A stretch of DNA of 64,000 nucleotides from Brasenia schreberi (GCA_036023115.1 JAYKKT010000079.1:12019501-12083500); one strand, 5' to 3'. Numbered from the stretch's first letter, positions 11,824 to 26,700 are shown. The notes: generated by a model not told the origin, from the sequence alone. A program made the numbers and translations.

Positions 11824-14732
11824 GTAAGTAATGTGGATAGCATAAATTGGTTTGGCCTCCATTTCGTTAAGATTTCACAATTGCAGGGTACACAATTATT
11901 CGAACATATTTATTGCTGATACTCAAAATATGTAGTAGATGCTTCTACTGTATCTCAGATCGTAGAGCAATTTTATATAGATCCAAAGAATGGCACAAGT
12001 TATAAGTTTTTGAATATATGATTTTGCCCAATTTTTAAGCTGTCCAGATTCAGCATCTGAACAGCCTTCCAATAATATATACTACCAGCAAAGTTGAGAA
12101 GAAAAGAAAGAAGAGTACATTTTGTTAAGGTGCCTATCATACAGAGGAGTGCATTTATTATGGTGCTCATCATACAAGCTGGGAGGGAAGAAGATAGAGT
12201 ACCCACATGTGGGCCTTCGTATTTGACTTGAAATTTCATTTTGAAATGTTTAGTTTTACACGTGTTTGGTGAACAGAAAATGAACGCTAGTGGGTTCCCT
12301 TTGCTTTTCCATTTCTACAAATGCCTCACTCAAGTCAACGCATCCCCCCGCAAAACAAATATTCCAAGAAGTTCACCAAAACTATTGCCGAGTTTTTGAA
12401 AAATCTAGCATTTATAGAGGGCTAGCTATGCCGCATGAGACCAACATTACGAGGAAAGCGGGTTAATCGAGAAGCAAACCTCTTCGGTCAGGAAGGATCA
12501 CGTTAATAGAAACAATATAGGCTCTTTTTGGTCATGTACAGGGCGAATCCTTGCTTCTGCACTGCTGTGCCACAAACAAACACATCCTTGGTTTATAAAT
12601 ACACTACATTTTTCCTAACACAGCGTAATTGTCATCGTGCAATGTCTGGATGTCTTGAGAGTCTAAGTATCGCCAAGAAAGTAAAGATAATTGGTGGAAT
12701 ATGTAGCTTAGGAAATCCTCATGACAAAAATGTCAAATTCCAAATGTTATGGAATGGGTTTGAACTTGCATCAAGCTGGATTCGGATGGGGCTACTGTAT
12801 GTAGGAGCTTATATTGCACATAGGTACATAAAGAAAGTTGCTGTTCCAATGTTAATTAAGGATTCCGGAAATTTCAAGGATGTGTGGTTTGGATCTGCCC
12901 AAATACAATTATAGTGGTCAAAATGGAAGTGTGGTGCTGCTGCTCTGCTCACTTTGAATGGAAAACTATTGACTGAAATGCAGGTTTCTTGCTGTGTAGG
13001 ACTTGGGACGTACAGATAGTCATGCTTGGGAGTATATACCGTTAAAGACAGATAGTATTGAGATTCTGACTCTCGCCAGTAAAGTAAGGGTAATTGGTGG
13101 AATATGTAGCTGAGGAGATACTCGTGACAAAAGTGTCATTCCAAAAATATTGGAATGTGTTTGAACTTGCAACTAGCTGGATTCGGATGGGAATACTGTA
13201 TTTAGGAGCCCATATTGTACATAGGGACATGAAGAAAGTTGTTGTTCTATTGTTTAAAAGTAAGGTTTCCAAAAGTTTTAAGGGGGGATCTACCCAACTA
13301 CTATTATGGTGGCCATGTTGCAAGTATATACAATTATAGACAGAAATAGGTGCTGTATGTGTTTGTACTATTCTTATCTTTTGTTCCAATGTCATCTTGT
13401 TGAGAATACAGAAGGCCATATTATTTCAAATATAGGGCATAGTATTACAACTCGTGAGAAATAGGTTGTTGCTATAACCAAGACTGAGAAGAGGAACAGG
13501 AACTAATGTTATTTTAATTAGGACACTGGCTGTAAAATTTGTTTAGATACAAGAGATGATGCTGTTCTAGATGCCAAAGATGCAACCGCCCCAACATGCT
13601 GAAGATGAAATGGAAGTATTAGACAAAGAAGTTCCACAATTTCCATTGCATCAGCATCACAACCAATCTCTTATTAGTAAACAGTTATTTGGTTCATGAG
13701 TTTCCAGTTAGTTAGGACTCTGGGTTATTTCAGATTTAGATTTTAGAAGTATATAACTGTACTTTAGAAGTTAGGGCTGTAAGTAAAATATAATGTAAGA
13801 AATAAGTTTTAAAATTTAGTTAGCTTGTTTATTATAAGTTGAAAGTTGCAATTTTGTATGGCAAATTCTGTGATTTTGTATGGAAAATTCTGTTGACACA
13901 AGTAAGCATGTGTTCCGTAATATGTCAGTAAGATGGCAGTTAACCAGTCTTATCCCATGTTATTAGCATCATCTTTTGATTATATTTTTCTCTAGTATTT
14001 TTGATATTTTATGCTTTTTAGCAAAATATGATTATGTTATGATACATTATGCTATGTATGGCCCTCTACGACCACAGGTATACAACTTCTATTATACAAT
14101 GGTGCTTCCTTTTCTCCTGTATTTCTCATGTCTACAGGAGGATGTTAGGGCGACAAGGAGTTTCTGTGCTTGTCTGGATGTGTATGACACTGGAGTTTGC
14201 TTCTGTGTATATGTTGACCTTCTTTCCATGATAACACTCTGAAAAGTTTTGCCTCTTTATAAGCAAGCAGTTTTATTCTATTTGACTGGCAACCTTTGTA
14301 TTTTTAGCTATATCAAACATCACAAAAGAGTTCTCCTTTATGGTGCAGACGAAATTATTTGCCTTAAGTTTTTTCCTGTTTCATTGCATTTCCTCATTTA
14401 CAATGCCATATGTGGTGACAGGCCGCAATCGATGCTAAATATTATGGAAACATGGAGGTATACAACATTTTGAAGGCTCGTGGTGCTAAAGTTCCTGTAT
14501 GTATGACCCATTATCAGTTATAAAATATGTAAGATATACTATTACTTCGCATGTTTCTTGATCTTCAAGAATCATAATGCTAGTTAATTGTGAATCTTCA
14601 GAAAACCAGAAAAACACCTATGACAGTAGCTAATCCTCACGACGTTCCAGAGTATGAACTGAATCCAGCTGAACTTCAGTTCCGACGTGGAGAAGAGATA
14701 TCAAAGGCATGTCTTGTTATTTAGCCTTCAGC

Positions 14733-14789
<57 letters not shown>

Positions 14790-17700
14790 ATGGTGATTAC
14801 TTGTATACTTAAAATGTATGACAATGTTAAAGCCATCCCTTGAAGCGTATTTTGGAGGATAGAGTTGGCTTGAAGGAAAAGAATTGCAGCGTGCAAGGTT
14901 TTACTGTTGTTGCTTAATTATTTCATGCTATTAGCTGTCACTCTACCTTCCTTGGACTTTGTAATTTGATTTTCTCTCCTCTCTTCTGCTTATTTTCATA
15001 TCGATAATATTGCAGGAAAAAGTTGCACGAAGAAAAACATTGTTATTTTATACGTATATAAATGTTGCATAAAATTGCGGAAATTGCAGTAAAATCCAGT
15101 AAATTGACTAGAATCCATTTCATTCAGTGTCACTGAATCCATTGATCAAATTGAGAAATATCCTTGGTAGAAATCTGCAGCTGATCTGATCCTCATTGAT
15201 CTGTCGTCAAGTTGGATACCTTCTACATTAGTTTCTTAAGCACTGGATGATATTGGAAAAGGCATCTTTTCTGGTAGTCTAATAGTTTGGCAATGTCAAT
15301 GGCCATGATATTTTTCATGCTACTCCGTTTAACAATTTCTCAGTCATGTGGATAATGGGGGACTCAATGAATAAAGACCATCTTTTATACGCAGTTAATT
15401 GTAAACATGTTAACCCTTTGTATAAATTTCCTTTTGGTGGTTCCTCTTTCGTGCTGACATTAGTTGGCTAAGAAGGCTTCCTTGACACTTTGAAGTAATA
15501 TTCCAGGACTGAGCCTTTTTCTTTTGCTTTCAGAAGAAAGAAAGTCATCCATAAAGGTGACAGGATATGCACTTAAATTCCCTGACAGTATAGTGGAGCA
15601 TACATATGAAATAATGAAAATTATTAATCCACTCGGTGGAAAAGTTGGAATTTTTTCATAAAAGAATAATTTATCAGTTGCATAGATTTAATGGAAGGCC
15701 TTGCACGATGATCCATACTGTTGGCTCACACGGGCTTGTGAAACTTGGAGCCAAGGTGACCTTCATACTTTTGAGTGGTTATCTTGTATCAAATAAGGCT
15801 TGATAGAGGGTAGGTTTTTGTCTTCAGGGGTGTGAGTTGTGTCCAACCATTTAGAAATTGCAATAATCAACAAAACCATTTAGTTTATGTTTTCTTTAAC
15901 AATATCTGAAACTGTGATAGGAATTTAATTATCAATGTAATTTTCACCTGATGGGACAGACTTCATGTGCTACAATAATTGAGGTTATTCAAATGGTGAT
16001 GGTAGACTTTTTTCTTGTTTGTTCTTTCCTCATGCAGGTAGATTTTCCAATTAGTTTTTCCTTTTCTGAAAAAGGCAGATGTTCCAATTAATTATGATAG
16101 CATTAGTCATTTTTTAATTTTTTTACTTTTACTTTTTCAATTTGATAGTTTATCTTATTTCTTCATTCATTTAAATTGAACAGGGTTCATATCAGGTGGC
16201 TAAATGGAATGGGACCAAAGTTGCCGTTAAAATACTTGATAAGGATTCCTATTCCCACCCAGAGAGCATGTATTTTTTCCTGTATTTCTTCTTTCCTTTT
16301 CATCCTTGCAAACTCTCAGACTTTCCATCTTGTGGGATATCCTACTTTTCTTCATGGAGCCAAAACCAACTTCAGGTATCTGTCTTATTAGCAAAAGAAA
16401 TAAACAAACAAGAAAGAGAAAGGGAGCAACCTGTGGAATTCAGGATGATACTGCTAGTTTATAGGAAGAGCTAAAGAAAAGAGATAGGTAAACCCATGTT
16501 GAATATTCAATAAACTATGAAGATTCGAAACAACTATAGAAACATGAGATCTAGGTGCAGTCGGCTGCCTTCTTGGTCTGCCGCTGCTCTCCCTTTCTCT
16601 CTTGTTTTTATTTCACGATGCCTAATGGAGGGCTGCCCTTAGGTTATATACAGGAAATAACTTGAATAACCATTATACCCCTACTAAGTAACTAATACAA
16701 AGGACCATTAAAAGCAAAAAAATGTAAAAAACTTCAATTACAACTAATCTAAATCAAAATTTAACACTCCCCTCAAGTTGGGATGAAGATACTATGAGTT
16801 CTCAACTTGCTAAAAAGCTTCACCCGTGTTTCCTTTTCTAGGGATTTATTTAAGAAGTCGGTACATTGTTCTTCGGATCTTACATATATCATTTGGAATT
16901 TTGGATAATCCCTAATTTTACCGTATCTCTTATGAAGTGGCAATCTATGTCGATATGTTTCATTCTTTTATGATACATAGGGTTAGTAGCTATCTTAATT
17001 GTTGCCTGATTGTCACATTAGAATAGAATTGATTCTTTAGAATAAGTACCAAGTTCTTGTAATAAAGATTTTAACCAAATCACTTCACACACACCAAGTG
17101 TAGCTGCCCTGTACTTTGCCTGCTGAAGATCTATTTACTAGAGTCTGTTTTTGCTTTTCCATGAGACTATGTTACTACCTACCATAGTAAGGTACCTCGA
17201 TGGAGACCTTCTATCATCGGTTGATCCTATTCAGTCAACATATGTATGTACTTTAATATTTAAATTATTATGAGCTGTATACATGAAACCATTTTAAGGA
17301 GTGTGTTTCATGTATCTCAATATTTGTCCCATGGCATTCATGTGAGATTTTGATGGGCTGTACATAAATCGACTTACCATACTTGTAGTGTAGGAGATAT
17401 CTGGGCATGTGATGGTCAAGTATATAAGCCGTCTCACTAATATTTGGTACTCTCGAGGTTACTATAATGGTTCGTGTGTATTGACACTTAATTTAATGTT
17501 ACTTTCTATGAGTACATGCTGGTTTACATTCTAGCATCTGAGTATCCTTAATAAGTTTAAAACTTTAATCCCTAAGAAATAATGGAGAGGTCCCAGATCT
17601 TTCGTGTTAAACAAGGGGAGTAGTTGATCTTTCAACTGTCTAATTTCATTATCATTATCTCTGTTGTAAATCCACCAACACACCTTAGAAATTAGAATAA

Positions 17701-20700
17701 ATCAACAAGACAAAAGAAATCTCCACAAGGAGGAGGTCGGTCTCTCATGGCTGCCGCAACCTCTCTCTTCTTATTTTCTTGCTTAACCTGATAATTACAC
17801 TTAGGGCATTATTTATACAAATTTCTAAGAAAGATAGAAATGCTCTTGATTAGTAAAGCTAATTATACTCGGCTCCCAATGGATCAGATTATGATCTATT
17901 GGGATCCATATGACCCAAACCCAATTACACGAACTTAAGTACAGAAACATAAAAAATGTATAAACATAGAAATATGAATATAGAAACACTCTTCAACATG
18001 CCCCCTCAAGTTGGGTCTTTAAGAGTTGAAACACCCAACTTATTGAGAGCTTTCTTTAACCTACTTGCAGCTACTGGTTTCGTAAGAATATTAGCCAATT
18101 GATCTTTAATATGAACATGAATAATGCTGAAAATTTCTTGAAAAACTTTCTCTCTAATGAAGTGACAGTCAACTTAAATATGCTTTATCCTCTCATGGAA
18201 GACTCGATTAGAAGCTATTTAAAGAGTTGTTTTACTATCAGTGAGGAAGTTAATTGGAACGATCCTAATTTCTTCTAATAGTGATAAAATCAATAAACCT
18301 TGACACGTGCCGAGAGCAATTGCATGATATTTTGCCTCTATATTTCACCTGACTACTATAGATTGCTTTTTACTCTTCAAGACATCACATTGCCTCCTAG
18401 GTATACCATATAACCTGAGGTAGACTTCCTATCTAATTTGGAGCCAACCCAATCAGTATTTGAATAAATCTCTATATCAAGTGATAATGTGGGCTATATA
18501 GTAGACCATATGTGATACATGACTTCAAGTATATGATGATGTGAAAAACCGAACACATGTGATGCTTAGATGGGGAATGCATCCATCAACTTACATAGCC
18601 TAATGCAAAACTGATGTCAGGTATGGTAGTAGTAACATATATAAGTTTTTCCACCAATCTCTGATATCTCCCAGTATCTTCAAATGATTCAACTGAATCA
18701 TCATTATCTTCTTTTTGAATGTTTAGAGCATATCCGATAATCCTCCATTTTTCTCTTCAAGTAAGTCTAGGATATATTTTCTTTGACTTAGAAATAAGTA
18801 GTCTCTACTTCGTATAATTTCAATTCCCAAGAAATAATATAATATGCCTAGGTCTTTCAAATCAAATAATGCATTTAGTTATCTTTTTAGGGTGACAATT
18901 CCTTCTAAATTATCACCTGTAATGATGATGTCATCTATATATACCAATAGCAAGATGGCTTTCTTTTCATGTTTGATGAATAATGTATAATCACTAATAC
19001 ACCGTTTGAAACCCAAACTCAAAATACCATCACTAAACTTTTCAAACCATGCTCTTGGTAATTGTTTCAAACCATAAATTAATTTTTTTAGTTTGCATAC
19101 CTTGTTTGACTTCTTTCCTTGATCATAACCAGGTGGTAGGTCCATGTAGATATCTTCTATAAGGTCTCTTTTTCACATCCAACTGCCATAAGTCTCATCC
19201 TTCATTGACTGCCACACATAGAATAATTCTAACAGTGTTCATTTTTGCCACCGGTACAAATATTTATGTATAGTCAATATTTCTTCCCTTGTTTGACTTC
19301 TTTCCTTGATCATAATCAAGTGGTAGGTCTATGTAGATATATTTCATAAGGTCTCCTTGAAGAAAGGCATTCTTCACATCCAACTGCCGTAAATCTTATC
19401 CTTGATTGACTGCCACACTTAGAATAATTTTAATAGTATTCATTTTTGCCACTAGTGCAAATGTTTCTATATAGTCAAATACCATATGATTGACTATAAC
19501 CTTTAACCACTATTCTTGCTTTGTACCTTTCTATATTCCCATCGGCCTTGTACTTCACTGAATACACCCATTTGCATCCTACATTTTCCTTTCTTGTGAT
19601 AAGTCTACAAGTTCTCATGTCTCGTTTTTTCTAGTATTGTAATTTCTTCTTTTATTACTGCCTTCCACTCTGAATTTTGCTCTACCTCTTCAAATGCTTT
19701 TGGAATATAATTATTTTGCATTCATCATAAACAACTAATACTCTTTGGGATAATTAGTATATGAGACCATCTTTTGCAGTGAATATCTTGCATTCTCACG
19801 CTTTACCTTTCGAAGTGCAATAGCTAAATTATCAAAATCACTAGTAGAGTTTAGAGGAGTTACCTGAGTAGGAATCATATCTGATTCAGGGTGAGGATTA
19901 TGATCTAGGGTAGCCGAGATTAAGGGTGAGCATTATGATCTAGGGTAGCTGACTCATGTGGGAAGGTCTTCATTTCAACTCTAGTGTAAGTCTGTCATTT
20001 CTTTTCCTTTAAGGGTTGAGCCTCTTCTTCTTTTCCAACTTAGGTCGATCTTTAATTGGAGGAATAGGTAACACAGTAGGTGAATGTAAATTTGATGGTT
20101 CAACTTCTTTATTTCTATAAAACGGTATATCTTCATGAAAAGTAACATCCATAGTAACATATGATCTTATTTTTTGAGGATCATAACATTTAAACCCTTT
20201 TTGAGTAAAAGAATATCCTAAGAAGATGCATTTAACAACTTTAGCATCCAATTTATCTCTCAAGCCACTGTGTATACGTACAAAGCAAGTAGACCCAAAC
20301 ACTCTTGGAGGTAGATTAAGCTGTTTCTCGGAAGGACATAAGGAGTGAAATATCGATTTGTGTTTGAGATACATTAACACTAAATGAAATCACAAACTAA
20401 AGAGAAAAAATTTGAAGTGGAGGTCGGTGCCCACATGGCTGTTGTCTCCTATTTTTCTCTTATTCATTTACTCTAACCGATTCCCAATGGATCATATTAT
20501 GATCTATTGGGATCCAAACCACTTACAAACATAATCACAAATATAGCTAAATAACAGAAACATAAACTTATAATCACAAATATAGCTAAATAACAGAAAC
20601 ATAAACTTCAACTTGATCTCCAACACGCCCCCTCAAGTTGGGTCTTCAAGACTTGAAATTTCCAACTTAACAAGAGCTTTCTTAAACCCATTAACTGGAA

Positions 20701-23700
20701 TTGGTTTAGTGAGAATATATGTCAATTGATCTCCAGAACGAACATAGATCAGGTTGAAAATTCCTTGAAAAATTTTCTCTCTTTGACAATCTATTTCAAT
20801 ATGTTTGGTTTTCTCATTAAACACTAGATTTAAAGCTATTTGAAGAGCAACTTTACTATCAGTGAAGAAGTTAATTAGAATATTTCTTTTCAGACCAATC
20901 TTCTCAAGAAGTGATATAATCCATAGACCTTCATACCACACTTTACCTGACTACCACAGATTGCTTCTTACTTTTCTATGATATAATATTACCTCCTAAA
21001 CATACCATATAACCTGAGGTTAACTTTCTGTCAACTTTGGAGCCTGCCCAATCAACATCTGAATAAATCTTTATATCAAGTGATGAGTGTGGAGCATATA
21101 GTAAACCATAAGTAATCGATGATTTCAAGTATCTCATGATATGAAACACTCTACTCATGTGCTGTTTAGATGGGTAGTGGTGCATCCATCTACTAACATA
21201 TCCAACTGCAAAACTGATGTCAGGTCTTATAATAGTAACATATATCAGTTTTCCCACTAATCTCTGGTATTTGCCAACATCTTCATATGGTTTTGCAGAA
21301 TCATCATTATTTTTCTTTGGGATTTCAATGGGAGTAGAACATATCCGACAATCCACCATTTTAGTTTCTTTCAGTAAGTTTAGAATATATTTTCTTTGAC
21401 TTAAAAATGGGCAATCTTTTCTTTGAATTACTTCAATCCCCAAAAGATAATGTAATCTGCCAAAAACCTTAAAGTCAAATAATGCACTTAGTTGTTTTTC
21501 CAAAATGACTATGCCTTATGTATCGTCGCCTGTAATGATGATGTAATCAACATATGCCAATAGCACAATGGTTTTCTGACCTTGTTTGATAAATAGTGTA
21601 TGATCACTAACACACTGTTTCAAACCCAAATTGATAACACCATCACTGAATTTTTCAAATCATGCTCATGGAGATTGTTTTAAACCATAAATCGATTTCT
21701 TTAGTTTGCATACCTTACTTTGCTCTAGTCCATAAACATACCCAAGTGGCAGGTCAATGTAAATATCTTCTATAAGATCTCCTTGAAAAAAGGCATTCTT
21801 AACATCCAACTGTCAAAAGTCCTATCCCTTATTGACAGCTACACTTAAGATAATTCTAATGGTATTCATTTTTGCCACTGGTGCAAAGGTTTGTGTATAA
21901 TTAATACCATATGACTCACTGAAACCCTTAGCCACTAATCTTACTTTGTATCACTTTATATTCCCATCAACCTTGTACTTTACTAAATACACTTATTTGC
22001 ATCCCACTATCGTCCTCTCTGGTGGTAAATCTAAAAGTTCCCACGTTTTGTTTCGTACTAGTGCTGTAATTTCTTCTTCTATTGCTGCCTTCTACTCTGA
22101 ATGCTTTGCCTCTTCAAATGTTTTTGGAATATAAGTGTTATCTATATTCATCACAAACAACTGATACACTTTGGGATAATTAATATTGTTGAAATCAGAG
22201 TATCATTGCAGAAGATTAAACACACAAAAATAAGACTAATATTAAGGAAGAAAAAAAACAAGAGGGATTGAGGTAAGGGGCGGACCTCCAATGGAGAACA
22301 CCCTCCTTTTCTCCACACTTTCTTACAACACAACCTCACTTCCTAATACAACCTACCAGCCCTTATATAAAGAGTTGTAAAACAGAAATTGACCAAATTG
22401 ACCAAAATACCCTTAATACAGAAAATTACCAAAATGCCCCTAATGTTTCGGCAAGCACAATCATACCTAAAAACATAAGAAATCATAAAATTAACTCAAA
22501 AAACACTAGATAAGCATATTCTTCAACACCCCCCTCAAGTTGGGAGTAAGATACTTCGAACTCCAAACTTGTCAAAAAATCTTCATATCTGTTTGCAATG
22601 TTCTTCATCTGTCTTCATCACTGATATGATCTTCAACAACTTCTTTGGTTGAAAATATCTTCAACTTAGCTTTCATGGCTTATCATCATAAGCAGCATCT
22701 CTAGCTGCAATATCAACTCAACCTTCCTAGCTGAAACATCACAAACTCAACCTTACTGGTTGTAACAACACAAACTCAGCCTTCATGGCTGTCACAACAA
22801 CAAAGCAACCATCCTAGCTGTCACAACAACAAAGCAGCCATCCTGGCTATCACAACAACAAAGCAGCCATCCTGGCTGTCACAACGTCAAAGCAGTCATC
22901 TTGTCTATCACAACAATAAAGCAGCCATCCTAGCTGTCACAACATCAAAGCAACCATCCTGGTTGTCACAATATCAAAGCAGCCATCCTGGCTGTCATAA
23001 CATCAAATCAGCCATCCTGACTATAACATCATCAAATCAACCATCCTGACTGGAACACAACATTATCTCACCAACTCAGCCATCATGGCTTATCATCACA
23101 AGCAACATCTCTAGCTGCAATATCAACTCAATCTTCCTGGCTGTAACATCACAAACTCAGCCTTCCTGGTTATAACAACACAAACTCAGCCTTCATGGTT
23201 GTCACAATAACAAAGCAGCCATCCTAGCTGTCACAACAACAAAGCAGCCATCCTGGCTGTCACAATATCAAAGAAGTCATCCTGTTTATCACAACAATAA
23301 AGCAGCCATCCTGGCTGTCATAACAACAAAGCAGCCATCATGGCTGTCACAACATCAAAGCAACCATCCTGACTGTCACAACATCAAAGCAGCCATCCTG
23401 ACTGTCATAACATCAAATCAGCCATCCCGACTGTAACATCATCAAATCAGCCATCCTGGCTATCACATCATCAAATTAGCCATCCTGGCTGTAACACAAC
23501 ATTATCTCAACAACTTAGCCATCATGGCTATAACATCAACATAAGCAGCTACTTTGGCTGCAACACACATTTTGGCAATCCTCATGACTGCAAATTTCAT
23601 AAGAATTTTTCAGTTCTCTTAAACATTTCCTCAAACACTTCATGTTCATGTTAATCATCTCTTTCTTTGAGCATTGCATCAACATCTTCATATGCATCAT

Positions 23701-26700
23701 TCTCTGCTCACACGCTTTTCAACACAAGCTACTCTTCTTTATTTTTTTAACATGCTTCCCATCACGATCAACAGATATCTGGCCAAAAGTGATATTTTGT
23801 ATCTTTATCTGATTTTATTACTGCCACTTGCCTTCCTCTGACAAGTCAAGATTGATCTCCAACATGTACATCTCCAAAGCAGTAGAACGATTCTTGAAAT
23901 ATTCTTCTTCAGAATGATTGAGCTTTCCTTGAATTTTCTCAGGAGGCATAAGTCTGATTTTCCATCTCAGGCTCTGTCCCTACTTCTTTCCAGAAATCTT
24001 CAACATTTCACAAAGTATGCAGGAAACAAGTGATGTCTTCCCTAATCCAACAGTTCCCGCAACAGCAGCAAGACATCCTCTCTTGATCTCCATCTTGATG
24101 TAGTTTATATCAGAAGTCTGACAGTAGAATTTCCTGCAACTTCCTCATCTGAAATCCCATGTTGCTGCGAGGACTAACATAACTTCAATCATTTGATGTC
24201 TAAGAATTTTAAAACATTATCCTGAATTTTCCTCATTAAGGACTGCAACTGAAGATGGTGCTCATTTTGCATCCTTTGAGAACTTGCTCAAACATATCAT
24301 TATTGAATGGTGCTCATTGCATCCTTTGAGAACTTGCTCAAACATATCATTATTGAATGATGTTATCTGATCACTGTCATTGTATGTTAGCTCCTTCAGT
24401 AATTGGGATGCACTTTTACAGAACATTTCTGAAACAAAGGGAAAGTCTCAAACTGCTTTTCCTTAAGATGACACCAAGTTCCCATCTAGTATAAAGCTCC
24501 TTGTGAGTTCAATTAACAACAAACCCATCTGCTGTTGCATGGGAAGTGGGGAACTAACCTTTGGGAAGGTAAGGCTACACAATCCTCGTGTACCATTTTA
24601 TAGGGATAGACTCACTCAATTGATAATCTGAATCTTCTGAACAGGTCTTCATTGAGCTGGTTAGAGATAATCAAGATTCCGTAAACAAAGCCATAGGCAT
24701 TATCAGAGAACTTCTCTTTTCATGAAAGCGTTCAAGTTATAGTCCTGTCTACTTACAGCATCAGGTTTTCAGTATTAAGTGGTGCATCACTTCAGCAAAA
24801 CTGTTTTTCCACATAAGCATCATTTATAAGCACTGAAAGATAGCATGTTAACTGGCAAAACTTATGCATGCACACTTAAAGCTTTGCTTGTGCCTCTTCT
24901 AAAGATAATGTATACGCTGGATGGCCACCATAAGTACTTTGTAGTTCCAATACAACAGTGTACATAACATATGCCATAACTCCAACCATATCAGCCACCT
25001 TTCGTAATAAATGCAGCCACCGTATTAAATCTGCGTTTATATCAGCTCCCATTCTTTAAATGCAGCCACATTTATATCAAATACAACCACTTTATTCAAA
25101 GTAGCCGTCTTTTAATAACTGCAGTTCCCAACAAACTCACTTTTAAGTTTCACGAGGTTCCCTTTCTGGACCTTTACAAGCCTCTTAACCACCGCATTGA
25201 ATGTTCTGAGCAACTTAATAAAAGCAGTAACCTTATTAAACACATCAGCAACCATATGCAATAACTGTGCTACCAAATCCAATAAAGGCAGCCGCCAAAA
25301 ATCTTCGCACAACATAATAAATGTAGCCACCTTATGCAATCATTAAACACATTAGCAGGCTATTAATTGCATTGGAAATATATTCTGATCATAATAATGC
25401 CCAAGACCATCTTTAAGAAAATACCTAATACAGCACGACTCATAGAGACAACATGTTTTCTCTGGTACACGATTCAGTTTTGCAGTAATAAATGCATATG
25501 GAATAAATGCCTAATCCTTCATAAACAGCAGCCACCATTCAACATTGAATTCTCTGGTACACGATTTCAAAGAGACAACACGTTTTCTCAAAGCAGCGTT
25601 GCTTCAGAGCCCAATCAAATAGCTCCTTGGTTTCCATAATGCAGTTCTTGCATTCGTCCTCAAAAAATACCCTTTTGATCCAACCGTAAGAATCTTTCAG
25701 GGGAAGAACAACATATAAACGACTTTTCATCTGAAAATGAAGCCATGCAGCAAATGGGGCAGGATTTTTTTTTTTTTATTTCTCAAATGTAAATATAGCC
25801 CAAGAGCATCTCTCTTTTCTATTTTCTTCTTTATCTGCATTGTTAAACACGACTCATAGCTTTCACCATCATTGATATATCTCATACATCTTGCAACATC
25901 CTTGAGATACTCATTTCTCGATTTTTCCATGCTAAAGACTTCTATGTAATGTGGCATTGATAGTGGAAGCAATGGCATCTTCCCATCTTTCTTTGTTGCC
26001 TTTAGAGTAAGCAATTTCAGTTCTGTCTTTTCCAACCATGATTTTCCACTTTGCAGATCATACAGACCGCCATTGCTAAACGTGGAACCATTATCACATA
26101 TAGATAAAAATATAAACATCATCATTACTGTGATCAATAACCACAAATTGATCAACAAAGAAGAAACAAACATCTGGCGTTTCAGCAATATGAGCATTTG
26201 ACCTTCGTTTTACAAGCTAGACGAACTTACCATGAGATTTTTCTAACTGATGCTTCGGCAATTGAAACAAGCTTAACTTGACAAGGTCTTGAAATCATTG
26301 GCATCAGTAAATGTGCAGAAACAAGCAAATATACTTATCACTTCAAGACATCCTCTGAAAAAAAAACTTGTACATCATTCTGTCAACAAACTGCCCCTCT
26401 TCTTTCTCCGAACTATATTTCAACGACAATGACTCTGATACCATGTTGAAATAGAGTATCATTGCAGAAGATTAAACAAATAAAAATAAGACTAATATTA
26501 AGGAGGAAAAAAAAAAAAGAGGGATTGAGGTAAGGGGCGGACCACCAATGGAGGCCCCCCCTTTTCTTCACACTTTCTTACAAGACAACCTCACTTCCTA
26601 ATACAACCTACCAGCCCTTATATAAGGATACAAAAAATTACCAAAATGCCCCTAATGTTTCGGACAAGCACAATCATACCTAAAAACATCAGAAATTATA

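Noticed and set aside
12640..13340. Duplicated ILK exons in intron 1
   Set aside because: The peptides do not align with any ILK exon; only a generic HRD-like string is shared with kinases.
16196..16474. Longer open frame continuing past exon 4
   Set aside because: Sequence after 16269 no longer matches the kinase family, and joining to exon 5 at the GTATTT donor restores the family sequence.
22670..23580. Regular repeats with palindromic cores look superficially like a CRISPR array
   Set aside because: Units are contiguous with no unique spacers, lie inside a plant LTR element, and there are no cas genes.
23830..26110. Element D fragments as a real host gene nested in the intron
   Set aside because: Stops and frame changes interrupt both pieces, they belong to different families, and the whole lies between matching LTRs.
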